Source: CBDCUC01 sp965222485 (lineage in GTDB: Bacteria > Pseudomonadota > Alphaproteobacteria > Rhizobiales > Hyphomicrobiaceae). From it: a DNA stretch of 64,000 bases. Of the stretch, positions 1 to 9,105 are shown in pieces (the first letter of the stretch is position 1; each line of letters starts with the position of its first letter). The notes under the pieces are model-generated. The model was not told the DNA's origin and ran no database searches. It was given only the letters and a program-made list of their open reading frames with translations. Both the position numbers and the translations under genes were made by a program. The stretch lies in the NCBI GenBank assembly GCA_965222485.1, contig CBDCUC010000040.1, positions 1,550,001-1,614,000 of the forward strand, given 5' to 3'.

Positions 1-129
1 GTCAGAGGCTTCGACAACTTCGACGCTGAGCCCTGCTAGTTTCGCCGCAACCGCCTTGCGGCAGATCGGGTCATCATCTACCACCATTATGCGCGGTGTT
101 CGTCTGGGTTCGCTTGGGTCACTGTTCAT
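1..129 (-). CDS. Response regulator receiver protein, N-terminal fragment
   Basis: Reading the minus strand from an ATG at 129 gives 43 codons that run off the window edge. The translation contains IMVVDDDP, the beta1 acidic cluster of a CheY-like receiver domain, followed by a helix and the next strand (VEVVEAS). Only the first third of the receiver is present, so the phospho-accepting aspartate and any output domain lie outside. It is read in the same direction as the hybrid histidine kinase at 154-3432, whose stop is 25 bases upstream of this start, so the two are probably co-transcribed and could form a phosphorelay. Partner choice is inference from position only. Confidence 0.8.
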   Translation of the reverse strand, partial: MNSDPSEPRRTPRIMVVDDDPICRKAVAAKLAGLSVEVVEASD

Positions 130-153
130 AACTTGTATCCAACTTAGAGGGTC

Positions 154-3100
154 TCAGGCCTGTTTTCGTGAAGCGTGAGGGTTGGCTTCGTGCAGTTCAA
201 ATTTCCGCAAGTTTCCAATGCGATCTTTCGTCGCCACTAGTGCTCGACGCATGCGGCCAACGTCGGTTTCGACGTAATCCCTGCTCTTGTGCGCCCGCGC
301 ATTGACTTCTTTGGAGAGTGCTGCCAGTCGGCCGGCGTGGAGAGTGGCGGCACTGCCAGAAATTTTGTGCGTGAGGCGACGTAGCGCGTCGACGTCACTT
401 TTCTGTTCGATGGCATCGAGTTCACCTAAGAAATCGTGAATTGTTGCATGCAATGTGTCCAACAGCTTGCACGCCGTTGGAGCGCCAAATTCGTCGACCA
501 GCTGCAGGAGTTCATTACGTTCCATCCAGGTGGTCGTACCGTGTGGTGCCGGGGCGGGCTTCAGCCCGGCGCATGTTGAAGGTTTGGCTCGTATCTTTTC
601 GCCTTTTTGGTGTGAAAATGCCGGGACCCTGCCACGGGGCTGGTGTTTGTCCCGTTCCAGCCATCGCGAGACAACTTGCGCCAATTGTTTCGCGGTGTAG
701 GGCTTGCTCAGATAGTCATCCATCCCAGAGGCCAGACAACGTACTTTGTCTTCTGCATATGCATGAGCTGTGACCGCGACGATAGGCGTACGTTGTTGTT
801 TGGCGGCGGCCTCGGCCTCTCGGATCTTGATTGTGGCGGTTAACCCGTCAATCTCGGGCATTTGGCAGTCCATCAACACGAGGTCGAATTTCGAGCTCGT
901 GAATTTCTCGACTGCCTCTATTCCAGTGTTTGCAGTTTCGACCGTGCAGCCGAATCCGCTGAGTAGCTCATAGGCGACCTCAACGTTAACTGGATTGTCG
1001 TCAGCGACAAGAACGCGAGCATTGAACGCCGGGTCTTCTATTTCGTGTTCACGAACAATGTTGCCAGAAGGTGCTGTCGTGCCCAGTGTTGCGACAAGCT
1101 TTGAGATGAGTTCTGTTTGACGAATGGGCTTCGTCAGCGATGCGTCGCAGCCCAATTGCTGGTTCATCGCCAGTTCGTCTTGCCCATTTATCGGGGTCAC
1201 AACGAGCGTTCTTAGATCACTGAGGGCGGGATCCGATTTGATTGTCTTTAGTAGCTCCAGGCCGTCGTTTTTCTGCATTGCCATATCGAGAACAGCGGCA
1301 GAGAAAGGGTCGCCGGCTGCAACAGCAGACTTTGCCTCTTTTAGTGCTTGCGTGGCGTTGTCGACTGAGACGATGTTGGCACCTGTCGTGGACAGGTATT
1401 TGGTGATGATCTCACGTGTCGTCTTCTGGCCATCTACCACGAGCACACGCGTGTCGTTAGGCAGTGTCAGTTGGCGTGCGCTGTCTGCCTTGGCTTCGTT
1501 GCCCTTTCGGAATGGCACATCGAACGATATGACGGTTCCTTCTCCTAGTTCTGATGAGATATCGAGGTGGCCACCCATCAGTTCAATGAGGTGTCGTGAA
1601 ATTGAAAGACCCAGTCCGGTACCACCGAATTTTCGGCTGATCGAGGAATCGGCTTGCACAAACGGAGTGCAGAGTGTGCCGACGGTATCAGGGTCAATTC
1701 CAATGCCGGTGTCGTGCACCGAAAATCGTAGTTTAGCGGTGTCCATCTGCTCGGAGACCACGTCCACTCGAACTGCGACATCGCCTGTGTCCGTGAACTT
1801 TACCGAATTGCCGATTAAGTTGATGCAGATTTGACGTAGACGATCCTTGTCTCCCCACACAATGCTCGGGACGTCTTGCGCCACGTAAAGGGTGAGGTTT
1901 ATTCCCTTGCCGTTTGCACTTTCCTCAAAAAGCTGGACTGCTCCTTCAACGCTTTGGCGAAGGTCGAACTCCCTGCGTTCCAGTTCCAGATGACCGGTTT
2001 CGGCACGGGAGAGATCTAGAATATCGTTGACGACCGTCAATAGGCTCTTGGCCGATGAGCTAATCGTAGACACGAAACGCGCTTGCTGGTCTGTCAGTTC
2101 CGTGCGTGCGAGCACATCGGTCATGCCGAAGATCCCGTTCATCGGACTTCGTATCTCGTGGCTCATCTTTGCGAGGAAAATGGATTTGGCTTCGTTCGCC
2201 TTTTCGGCGGCTTGCGTTGCTTTGGCCGCCTGTTGGGTGCGCGCGGCAACTTCCTCTTCCAGCCGCATATTGAAGTCGGCTAGAATTTCATTATGCCGTT
2301 CGAGTGCTTGGCGCGCCAGAATGCGTTCTGAAATGTCCGTCGTCACGCCTCGATATCCGACTACTACGCCGTCTTTGTCGACGATTGGACGAGCAGTGAT
2401 TGACAACCACTGCGTGTCATTTTTGAAGTTGGCTTCAACGACGACCTCGCGGGCTGTGCGACCGGCATGCAATTGCGTAACGATGTGCCCCCACTCTTCC
2501 GAACTCTCGTCAATTTTGGCAATCTCCGTCAGGGGGAGGCCGATGAGTTGGCGCGCGCCAATACCGGTCAGGTCCGAAAGGCGTTGCGAAGCATAGGTCA
2601 GCCTCCAATTGCGATCAGCTTCCCATAGCCAGTCGCTTGCCGAGGTTTCGAATTCTTTGAGCAGCAGACCGATTGTTTCGCTCTGGTGTTCGATCGCAGA
2701 GCGGTCACGGGCGCGGTCGCAAAACTCTCTAAATCGATAGATGACCGTTACCCATAAAGTGATGAAGTAGATGACGCCGAACAGAAACAGTTGGAGCGAT
2801 GCTGGAATGTAACCGACGGCGATGGCACCGAGTGCGGGGATCAGCAGCATGCCAAGGTATGCGATGGCCGCGGTCGGCACCGGGGCTAGCGCAAAGGCGC
2901 CGCCTGCTGACATGCCTGCAACGATATTTGTGACCAACACCTGATCTTCGACAGTGCCATTGGGCAAAACTATGAGCGGCAGAATGCCCCAAAGAGCGCC
3001 GAGGATAGTGGCGTGACGGGTGGCGCGTACTATCGAGCGTACGGAGGCGTGCTTGCGCGCTGGGCGGTCGCGGATCTGTTTCCATATATACAGTGTGCGC

Positions 3101-3432
3101 GCTGCCAGCAGGCATACGACAACGCACCATGCATCGACGACCCATGCCATGGGTGGATGCCCAAGGTTGGCGCCCGCAATGACCGCATTGCAAATGTTTG
3201 CGATCATCATCCAGGGGGTAAGCCGCTGGAGTTCGGCCATTTGCATGGCACGCACTTCACGCGCGTCGGTATGTTTGCCGAGGTCCATGACCAAGGCGAC
3301 TTTGATAAATGAATGGAAGGCTCTTGGTTGCTCTCGCAGCCATCCGTATGCCCCGCGCAGGATATTGCGTGCGGTGCGGAAGCTAAGGGTGCTTGCGTTA
3401 AATGGTTGCGAGATGTCCATGTCATGAAACAT
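154..3432 (-). CDS. Membrane hybrid sensor histidine kinase (PAS-HisKA-HATPase-REC-REC-Hpt)
   Basis: A 1092-residue multidomain phosphorelay kinase. Residues about 72-235 form around six hydrophobic helices. A PAS domain with PAC tail follows (about 255-372), then a coiled coil (380-415). The dimerisation/phosphotransfer helix carries MSHEIRSPMNG with H425. An ATPase domain follows with its N box (NLIGNSVKF, about 538-546) and the G boxes DTGIGID and GGTGLGLS. The first receiver (661-783) has D716 but only one acidic residue in its beta1 pocket (VVDGQ). The second (806-925) is canonical, with ADDN, D855 and K910. A C-terminal Hpt domain carries H1022 in THKISGSAA. The stimulus is unknown. It precedes a receiver gene at 1-129 and diverges from another kinase at 3750. 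Confidence 0.93.
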   Translation of the reverse strand: MFHDMDISQPFNASTLSFRTARNILRGAYGWLREQPRAFHSFIKVALVMDLGKHTDAREVRAMQMAELQRLTPWMMIANICNAVIAGANLGHPPMAWVVDAWCVVVCLLAARTLYIWKQIRDRPARKHASVRSIVRATRHATILGALWGILPLIVLPNGTVEDQVLVTNIVAGMSAGGAFALAPVPTAAIAYLGMLLIPALGAIAVGYIPASLQLFLFGVIYFITLWVTVIYRFREFCDRARDRSAIEHQSETIGLLLKEFETSASDWLWEADRNWRLTYASQRLSDLTGIGARQLIGLPLTEIAKIDESSEEWGHIVTQLHAGRTAREVVVEANFKNDTQWLSITARPIVDKDGVVVGYRGVTTDISERILARQALERHNEILADFNMRLEEEVAARTQQAAKATQAAEKANEAKSIFLAKMSHEIRSPMNGIFGMTDVLARTELTDQQARFVSTISSSAKSLLTVVNDILDLSRAETGHLELERREFDLRQSVEGAVQLFEESANGKGINLTLYVAQDVPSIVWGDKDRLRQICINLIGNSVKFTDTGDVAVRVDVVSEQMDTAKLRFSVHDTGIGIDPDTVGTLCTPFVQADSSISRKFGGTGLGLSISRHLIELMGGHLDISSELGEGTVISFDVPFRKGNEAKADSARQLTLPNDTRVLVVDGQKTTREIITKYLSTTGANIVSVDNATQALKEAKSAVAAGDPFSAAVLDMAMQKNDGLELLKTIKSDPALSDLRTLVVTPINGQDELAMNQQLGCDASLTKPIRQTELISKLVATLGTTAPSGNIVREHEIEDPAFNARVLVADDNPVNVEVAYELLSGFGCTVETANTGIEAVEKFTSSKFDLVLMDCQMPEIDGLTATIKIREAEAAAKQQRTPIVAVTAHAYAEDKVRCLASGMDDYLSKPYTAKQLAQVVSRWLERDKHQPRGRVPAFSHQKGEKIRAKPSTCAGLKPAPAPHGTTTWMERNELLQLVDEFGAPTACKLLDTLHATIHDFLGELDAIEQKSDVDALRRLTHKISGSAATLHAGRLAALSKEVNARAHKSRDYVETDVGRMRRALVATKDRIGNLRKFELHEANPHASRKQA

Positions 3433-3749
3433 GGGCGCACCTGGTGGCCGAACGGTTAATTAGATACGTACGCGGATGGTTTCTCGGCATAAGGTAAATT
3501 CCAAAAGTACGACTGTCTCATTGTTGCTAGCCAGCCCCACGCTCCACGATGAAATCGGCAACGCAAAGGGTGCGTGCATCGACAACGTTTCTGGTCGCTT
3601 TGCCCGCCCGCATCCTGATGCGTTCAATGGAACCAAGCGCGAGCGTCTCATTGAGGCAGTTGCGGCGTAATTGGGTGTTTTGGCTGTATGATCCACTGCC
3701 GTTATAGTCGTAGACGAAGACGTTTGATGCTGATGTTTGCAGTTGGACC
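3433..3749. other. Divergent intergenic region between two kinase genes
   Basis: This 317-base gap separates two divergently read histidine-kinase genes, so it should hold both promoters. Short open frames exist on both strands but none has a ribosome-binding site or a recognisable protein. The nonamer GTCTCATTG occurs twice (near 3506 and 3646); it is too short to interpret. I see no convincing promoter pair, terminator or RNA. Confidence 0.5.
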
Positions 3750-5005
3750 ATGGACCATGAAACCGATCCGATCTATCGCCTAGCGGCAAGTACCGCAGGA
3801 AGTATCGGGAACGATTTTCTTGCTGCGCTGGTGCGCGACCTTCACGGCGTCATGCCCGTGCGCTTGGCAATGGTCACGCAATCACTTGGCGACCCGCCAA
3901 CCCGCGTTCGCGCACTTTACAGTTGGAAAGACGGTGTGCTCGGAGCGCCGGTGGAGTACGACCTGGAGGGAACGCCGTGTCAGCTCGTCTACCGGGGCCA
4001 GACCGTCATCATACCGGAAGAGCTGGCGGTGAGATTTCCAAAAGAACAAGGGATTTGGAACAGCTACTGTGGCGTACCGCTTCGCAACCGGGCCCAAGTG
4101 GTCGTTGGGCACTTTGCCGTTATCTCCGACGGGATCATCACGCACCTACAGCGGGTCGAAGGGATGGTCAAGATTTTCGGGCGCAGGGTTGAAGCGGAGC
4201 TTCAACGGATTGCTGACGATGAGGAACGGGACAGCTTGATCCAGCGACTGGGACAACAGCATTCGGCGGCCCGACAGAAAAGCCAGTTCATGTCGAAGGT
4301 GCTGGGCATGGTGGCGCACGATTTACGCAATCCATTAGCGTCGGTTGTCAGTCGAACTGAGCTTATCCAAGCGCTCATCGTAAAATTGCAGGGTGGGAGT
4401 GATCAGATTCGGTTCGACGGCAAATTATCCGAGTCGACCGATGCCATACTGCGTTCGGCTAGCCGCATGGAGACGATGATCCACGATCTTATCGATGCGG
4501 CCCGAAGAGAAACCACTGAGATCAGCCTCAATGTAGCGGAGTTTCCATTGAGCAGAGCCGTTGCGTCGGCCATCCAACTGCATGAGGAGTATGCCGGGCG
4601 TAAGGCCTTGCGCATTGAGGCCGACCTTGATGAACAGTTGCGGATCAGCGCCGATGAAGATCGGCTGATTGAAGCGGTGGGCAACCTTCTCAGCAATGCC
4701 ATCAAGTATTCGTCGCGTGATGCTCTCATTCGTGTGAGCTGCCGGGCGGCTGCGGAGGCGATGACGTGGAGATCGTTGTTGCAGATGAGGGGCAGGGTAT
4801 GACCGAAGAGGACATAGCTTCTGCGTTCAAGGTCTTCAGGACCCTGTCTGCCCGACCAACGGATGGTGAATCCTCGACCGGTCTCGGGCTGGCAATTGTT
4901 AAAACGATTGCGGAGGCGCACGGCGGATCAGTGCGCGCGGAAAGCAAAGGCCGGGATCAGGGAACGATAATGACGCTGCGGCTGCCTGTAAGTTTCGGCC
5001 CTTAG
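3750..5005 (+). pseudogene. GAF-domain sensor histidine kinase, interrupted by a one-base frameshift
   Basis: Soluble kinase with no membrane helix: a GAF-like sensor (about residues 15-150), a coiled coil, then a HisKA helix with MVAHDLRNPLAS (H190) and the N box GNLLSNAIKYS. The frame starting at 3750 ends at 4802 just after the N box. The remaining ATPase motifs (VADEGQGM and STGLGLAIVK) are read in another frame through 5005. The sense jumps near 4750-4757, in a GC-rich stretch, and inserting one base there joins the frames into a normal HATPase domain. Without it the ATP lid and G boxes are lost, so the kinase would be inactive unless a -1 slip occurs. It may be a true pseudogene, a sequencing error or, less likely, programmed frameshifting. 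Confidence 0.85.
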
Positions 5006-5149
5006 ATACAATTGGGCTTTGTTGACCTGAGTGAGTCTTCTTTTCTGTGTCGCGCATTTGCGACGCAATCACAAAGCGCGAGCCCCTGCATTGGTTTTCG
5101 GTTAGACTTTCACCAGTTGAAGTGTCGGCTCTTGGGAAGGTGGGTAGTA

Positions 5150-6343
5150 ATGAGCAAGAGTGCAATCGACGCCGTGTTGAGCGATGCCGTTTCGCGCAAG
5201 GATGTACCGTTTGTGGTTGCGATGGTGGGCAACCGGAATGGCGTGACCTATTCAGGTGCAGCGGGTGAAGCGGCAGAGGGCCGCGCAGCGCAAGAAGACA
5301 CCGTGTTCCGAATCTTTTCCATGACCAAGGGTGTGGGTGGGCTGGCCGCGATGATTTTGATCGAGCGCGGAAAGATGGATTTTGAAACACCGGTGGAGGA
5401 GATCTTGCCGGAGTTCGGTGAGCTTCAGGTTCTGGATGGCTTTGAAGGTGATAAGCCGGTCCTACGGCAGCCAAAGTGCAAGGCAACGCTGCGTCAGCTT
5501 GCGACCCATACGAGTGGACTGGAGTATGAGTTCTGGAATGCGGACGTTGCGCGATACATGGAAGTGACGGAGCACCCCACTATTTTTACGGGCACCAGGG
5601 CCTCACTGAATTATCCTTTGATGACCGACCCCGGGACGCGCTGGGGCTATGGCCCGGGCATGGATTGGCTTGGGCAGGTTGTCGAAAAAGTCGATGGCCG
5701 GCGCATCGATAAATTTTGCCAGGAAGAGATTTTCGACCCGCTTGGCATGATGAGCACGGCGTTTGAGGTGAGTGAAAAGTTGGAGCCGAGATTGTCATCT
5801 GTCTCGGTGCGTGGCGAGGATGGCGTATTGGTGCCGACCGAATTTGCGCCACAGCCAAATCCGGAAGTCTATTGCATGGGGCATGCGCTTTATTCGTCCG
5901 TTCCTGATTACCTGCGATTCTTGCGAATGTTTCTCAATGGGGGCGAACTCGATGGCAGGCGTCTTTTGAGCGCAAAGAGTGTGAAGCGCATGCTGGCTGA
6001 TCAGATGAATGGTCTAACGTTTCAGAAAATGGTGAGTGTTGCGCCGGCGGCGACGGGAGATTGCGATCCGTTTCCCGGCATCCGGCGTACACATAGTTTT
6101 GGGTTCTTTAGAACAGAGGAAGATGTGCCAGGCATGCGCGCGGCAGGCTCGCAATCCTGGGCAGGTGTTCTGAACACACATTTCTGGCTAGACCCGACGA
6201 ACGACATTGCCGGCGTGATTATGACCCAGTCGCTCCCCTTTCTCGATTCACGCTTCATGCAGGTGTTTGAGGCTTATGAGCGCGCGGTCTATGCAGGGTC
6301 GGGCGGTGCACTTGGGTTCGTCAGGCGTCTGTTTGGCAAGTAG
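5150..6343 (+). CDS. Serine hydrolase of the beta-lactamase / class C penicillin-binding family
   Basis: A 397-residue COG1680-type protein. The SxxK motif is SMTK (S57, K60) inside FRIFSMTKG, followed by LATHTSGLEYE and a YGPGMDW segment occupying the position of the YxN motif. The family includes esterases, D-amino-acid amidases and DD-peptidases, so the substrate cannot be named. No signal peptide is visible from the chosen start, suggesting a cytoplasmic enzyme. The frame is open from 5012, but ATG 5150 is preferred because GGGAAGG lies upstream and homologous sequence begins there. It is convergent with the isomerase gene ending at 6361, with 17 bases between stops. Confidence 0.85.
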   Translation: MSKSAIDAVLSDAVSRKDVPFVVAMVGNRNGVTYSGAAGEAAEGRAAQEDTVFRIFSMTKGVGGLAAMILIERGKMDFETPVEEILPEFGELQVLDGFEGDKPVLRQPKCKATLRQLATHTSGLEYEFWNADVARYMEVTEHPTIFTGTRASLNYPLMTDPGTRWGYGPGMDWLGQVVEKVDGRRIDKFCQEEIFDPLGMMSTAFEVSEKLEPRLSSVSVRGEDGVLVPTEFAPQPNPEVYCMGHALYSSVPDYLRFLRMFLNGGELDGRRLLSAKSVKRMLADQMNGLTFQKMVSVAPAATGDCDPFPGIRRTHSFGFFRTEEDVPGMRAAGSQSWAGVLNTHFWLDPTNDIAGVIMTQSLPFLDSRFMQVFEAYERAVYAGSGGALGFVRRLFGK

Positions 6344-6360
6344 GCGTTATATTACCGTTA

Positions 6361-6969
6361 TCAGGAGTTGTTTTGAAGAGCCCAAGCCACGGCCTGTTCG
6401 AGTCGATCGTCGCCCCAGAAGATGTCGCCGTCTTCAGTGATAAAGCTCGGTGCTCCGAAAATGCCGAGCCATCGGGCTTCTCTTGTGCGATTACGTAGTT
6501 GTTCTTTGATGCTTTGGTCGTTTTGCGCGCGCTCCATAATTTCTTGCCCGTTTTGCCCGATCCCGTCGAGTAGCCCGGCCAGGAGTGCTGGATCGGAAAT
6601 TTGTGCGCCGTGGGCGAACTGTGCGTCGTAGACGCTCCTCGTGAAGGCAGGTCCCCAGGGGGTATCCGCTCCCATTGTTGCAATGCGGGCAGCTAGCAGT
6701 CCGTTCTGAGGAAATGGGTCAGGCCTGCTTATTTTGGGCAGGCCATAGGCCTCAGCCTGGCGCGCCAAGTCGCGCCACATGTAATCACCCTTAGCGGAGT
6801 AGATGTTGAACGGCGAGGTGTCCCAGCCTTGATCTTTGAAGATCGGACCAAGCAGGAATGGGCGCCAGACCAATGCGACTCCTGCCTTGCGGCACACATC
6901 TTCGATACGCATGGCTGTAAGGTAAGAGTAGGTCGAGGCAAACTCGTACCAGAATGTCAACTTTGGCAT
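6361..6969 (-). CDS. 2-hydroxychromene-2-carboxylate isomerase family protein (DsbA-like fold)
   Basis: A 202-residue thioredoxin-fold protein of the DsbA / GST-kappa superfamily. The N-terminus LTFWYEFASTYSYL matches the family pattern in which a serine near residue 12 replaces the DsbA cysteines and binds glutathione. An inserted helical domain includes RPFLLGPIFKDQGW. The cis-proline region (FGAPSFI) and the end (DGDIFWGDDRLEQ) are typical. NahD-type enzymes isomerise an intermediate of naphthalene catabolism using glutathione, but no aromatic catabolism genes lie nearby, so the substrate here is probably different. The start at 6969 is chosen over an upstream in-frame codon at 7023 because family homology begins there and AGGA precedes it. 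Confidence 0.85.
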   Translation of the reverse strand: MPKLTFWYEFASTYSYLTAMRIEDVCRKAGVALVWRPFLLGPIFKDQGWDTSPFNIYSAKGDYMWRDLARQAEAYGLPKISRPDPFPQNGLLAARIATMGADTPWGPAFTRSVYDAQFAHGAQISDPALLAGLLDGIGQNGQEIMERAQNDQSIKEQLRNRTREARWLGIFGAPSFITEDGDIFWGDDRLEQAVAWALQNNS

Positions 6970-7084
6970 GTGCACCCCATTTCCTGCGTTCACAAATCTG
7001 CCTCTGGACGCGCTCCGCGTCAAAGGTGCGCGCGGGTCGGAATGCTATCGTTGCGGCAATAACGCAAACGGCTTTGCGATCCTA

Positions 7085-7114
7085 CTTGACGACGGGTGTC
7101 ATTCGCCCCTTATC
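7085..7114 (+). promoter_or_regulatory. Probable rnpB promoter
   Basis: CTTGAC at 7085-7090 matches the alphaproteobacterial sigma-70 -35 element, and CTTATC at 7109-7114 is an acceptable -10 after a spacer of 17-18 bases. The predicted 5' end of RNase P RNA (about 7119-7121) falls six or seven bases downstream of the -10, which is the expected distance. This is a sequence match only; no start-site data were used. Confidence 0.6.
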
Positions 7115-7118
7115 TCAA

Positions 7119-7565
<447 letters not shown>

Positions 7566-7583
7566 TATTTGCGCCGAACGGGA

Positions 7584-7612
7584 GGGGAGCTGTGTTTCAG
7601 CTCCCCTGTTGT
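7584..7612 (+). terminator. Hairpin terminator of rnpB, probably bidirectional
   Basis: GGGGAGCTG (7584-7592) and CAGCTCCCC (7598-7606) form a perfect 9-bp stem with a 5-base loop, followed by TGTTGTGTGT. It lies between the end of rnpB and the stop of the convergent fasciclin gene, so it can serve both transcripts. The T-tract is weak. Confidence 0.75.
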
Positions 7613-7625
7613 GTGTATGGTCCCG

Positions 7626-8117
7626 TTAGTTGGGCAACAGAACCTTGTCAATGACATGGATGACGCCATTATCCGCAGTGACGTCAGCGGAAATCACATT
7701 GGCTTCGTTGACAGTGACGCCATCTGCAGTTTTTGTCACCTTCAGCGTGTTGGCGTCGCCGTTCAGCGAGCGAACGGGAATCTTCTTGTGCGGTAGCATG
7801 TCGGAACTGAGTTTGCGGCCGACGACATGATACGTCAGGATTGCAACAAGCTGCTCCTTGTTCTCCGGCTTCAGAAGGTTCTCAACCGTACCTGCGGGAA
7901 GCTTTTCAAACGCTTCATCGGTTGGTGCAAATACCGTGATGGGTCCGTCGCCTGTTAAAGCGCCGACAAGTCCTGCCGCCTTGGCGGCGGCAATGAGCGT
8001 GTTGAATTTTCCAGCGTTCTGGGCTGTTTCAACGACGTTAGCGGCACTGACACTGGTGGTCGAAATTGTGAACGCAACAAGCGTTGCGCCAAGCCATTGG
8101 ATGGGTCTCATGATCAT
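7626..8117 (-). CDS. Secreted fasciclin (FAS1) domain protein
   Basis: A 163-residue protein made of a Sec signal peptide (cleavage probably after TTSVSA, near residue 25) and a single FAS1 domain. The two family blocks are clear: FNTLIAAAKAAGL...TVFAPTDEAFEKLP and ILTYHVVGRKL, ending with NGVIHVIDKVLLP. FAS1 domains act in adhesion at cell surfaces, and many small bacterial members are periplasmic with unknown partners. An AGGA site precedes ATG 8117, although ATG 8111 two codons later is also possible. It is convergent with rnpB across a shared terminator. Function beyond the domain is not assignable. Confidence 0.9.
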   Translation of the reverse strand: MIMRPIQWLGATLVAFTISTTSVSAANVVETAQNAGKFNTLIAAAKAAGLVGALTGDGPITVFAPTDEAFEKLPAGTVENLLKPENKEQLVAILTYHVVGRKLSSDMLPHKKIPVRSLNGDANTLKVTKTADGVTVNEANVISADVTADNGVIHVIDKVLLPN

Positions 8118-8358
8118 TTATCCTGTCTGTTTGATCGTAGCGTTGAACGCATACTGTGACGTTCGCTCTCGAAACGGCCATACAGGAATTCCGGACCACA
8201 GGAATTTTATTAAGAAAAATGCACGAACTTCACACGCCTGTGAGTTTCGCACTTAGAAATGAATTCGGTTGATCGCTCGCTCGGTGTGAGGCCTGGGGGC
8301 GGTGTTGTCCGGTGCTGTTTGCTACGTCCAGCACCGTCTCCAAGCTCTCTTTGCCAAT

Positions 8359-8778
8359 TTACAGATAACCGAGGAGTTTGAGTGCAATCGCAAGAATGCA
8401 GGTCAGTGCGGCAACGTAAGTGAGTGTCCGCAGGACGGGGATTCCAGCGACATAGATGAAGTAGTAGGCGAGGCGGATAAAGAAGTAGTACTGGGTGGCA
8501 ATGGCGACAAACTCGTTGCCGATGTTGGTGACGTGCGCGGTTAAGACCAGAGCGGCAAGGACGGGCAGGCTCTCTAGTGCATTCTGATGTGCCGCATACG
8601 AGCGCCGCGCCCAAACAGCGGGCTGCTCCTCTGGTTGCAGGAAGCCGCCGGTTCCGTAGTTCGAATAGCCCAAAGCGGGCAAGAGTCCGACCCTGAGGAC
8701 GCGTTCAACCACGTACGGCAGCGAAAACAGCACCGTGGCAACGGCGGACAGTGTCAACCAATAAAGTGCATCAGTCAC
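8359..8778 (-). CDS. MAPEG family membrane protein
   Basis: A 139-residue integral membrane protein with four hydrophobic segments. It shows the MAPEG-like pattern of a polar segment after the first helix (RRSYAAHQNALESLPVLAALVLTAH), where family members bind glutathione or lipid substrates, then the tail FFIRLAYYFIYVAGIPVLRTL. MAPEG proteins include membrane glutathione transferases, and the bacterial short forms are mostly uncharacterised. Translation begins at GTG 8778, with AGGGGAGA eight bases upstream supporting this start over any internal codon. It stands alone on the minus strand. Confidence 0.85.
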   Translation of the reverse strand: MTDALYWLTLSAVATVLFSLPYVVERVLRVGLLPALGYSNYGTGGFLQPEEQPAVWARRSYAAHQNALESLPVLAALVLTAHVTNIGNEFVAIATQYYFFIRLAYYFIYVAGIPVLRTLTYVAALTCILAIALKLLGYL

Positions 8779-9105
8779 GATAAATTCTCCCCTTACTTTG
8801 ACATCATGTTTCTTGTTTCAAGGAAAAAGTCATCACGTCTTTTCCGGGGAGCAATGCTACAGTCAAACCACTCGCTGTACAGTCCGTGGTTTCCAGGCGG
8901 CCGGGTGAAACCTGTTCCTGTTGAATTGGTGGGCACATTCGTGGAAGCTCAAGGTTGCTTGTTGGTCTGAACGGCTTTGCTTGCGCGATTGGATGCAAAT
9001 CTTGGGGTGGGGTGCATCGGCTTCTGGGAACTTCTTGGATGAGTTCGCGTGCAGGCCAATGATTGGCTTATCGATTTCGGAATACGCTTTTACCAGGGGG
9101 TCGCC
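8779..9105. other. Divergent intergenic region without recognised gene
   Basis: A 327-base gap between the MAPEG gene (minus) and the SDR gene (plus). It must hold both promoters. The short plus-strand frames in it have no ribosome-binding site and resemble nothing known to me. No hairpin terminator, RNA or repeat was recognised. Confidence 0.45.

Noticed and set aside
441..3427. Many open frames on the plus strand opposite the hybrid kinase
   Set aside because: They lie fully inside a well-supported kinase gene, lack ribosome sites and encode low-complexity sequence.
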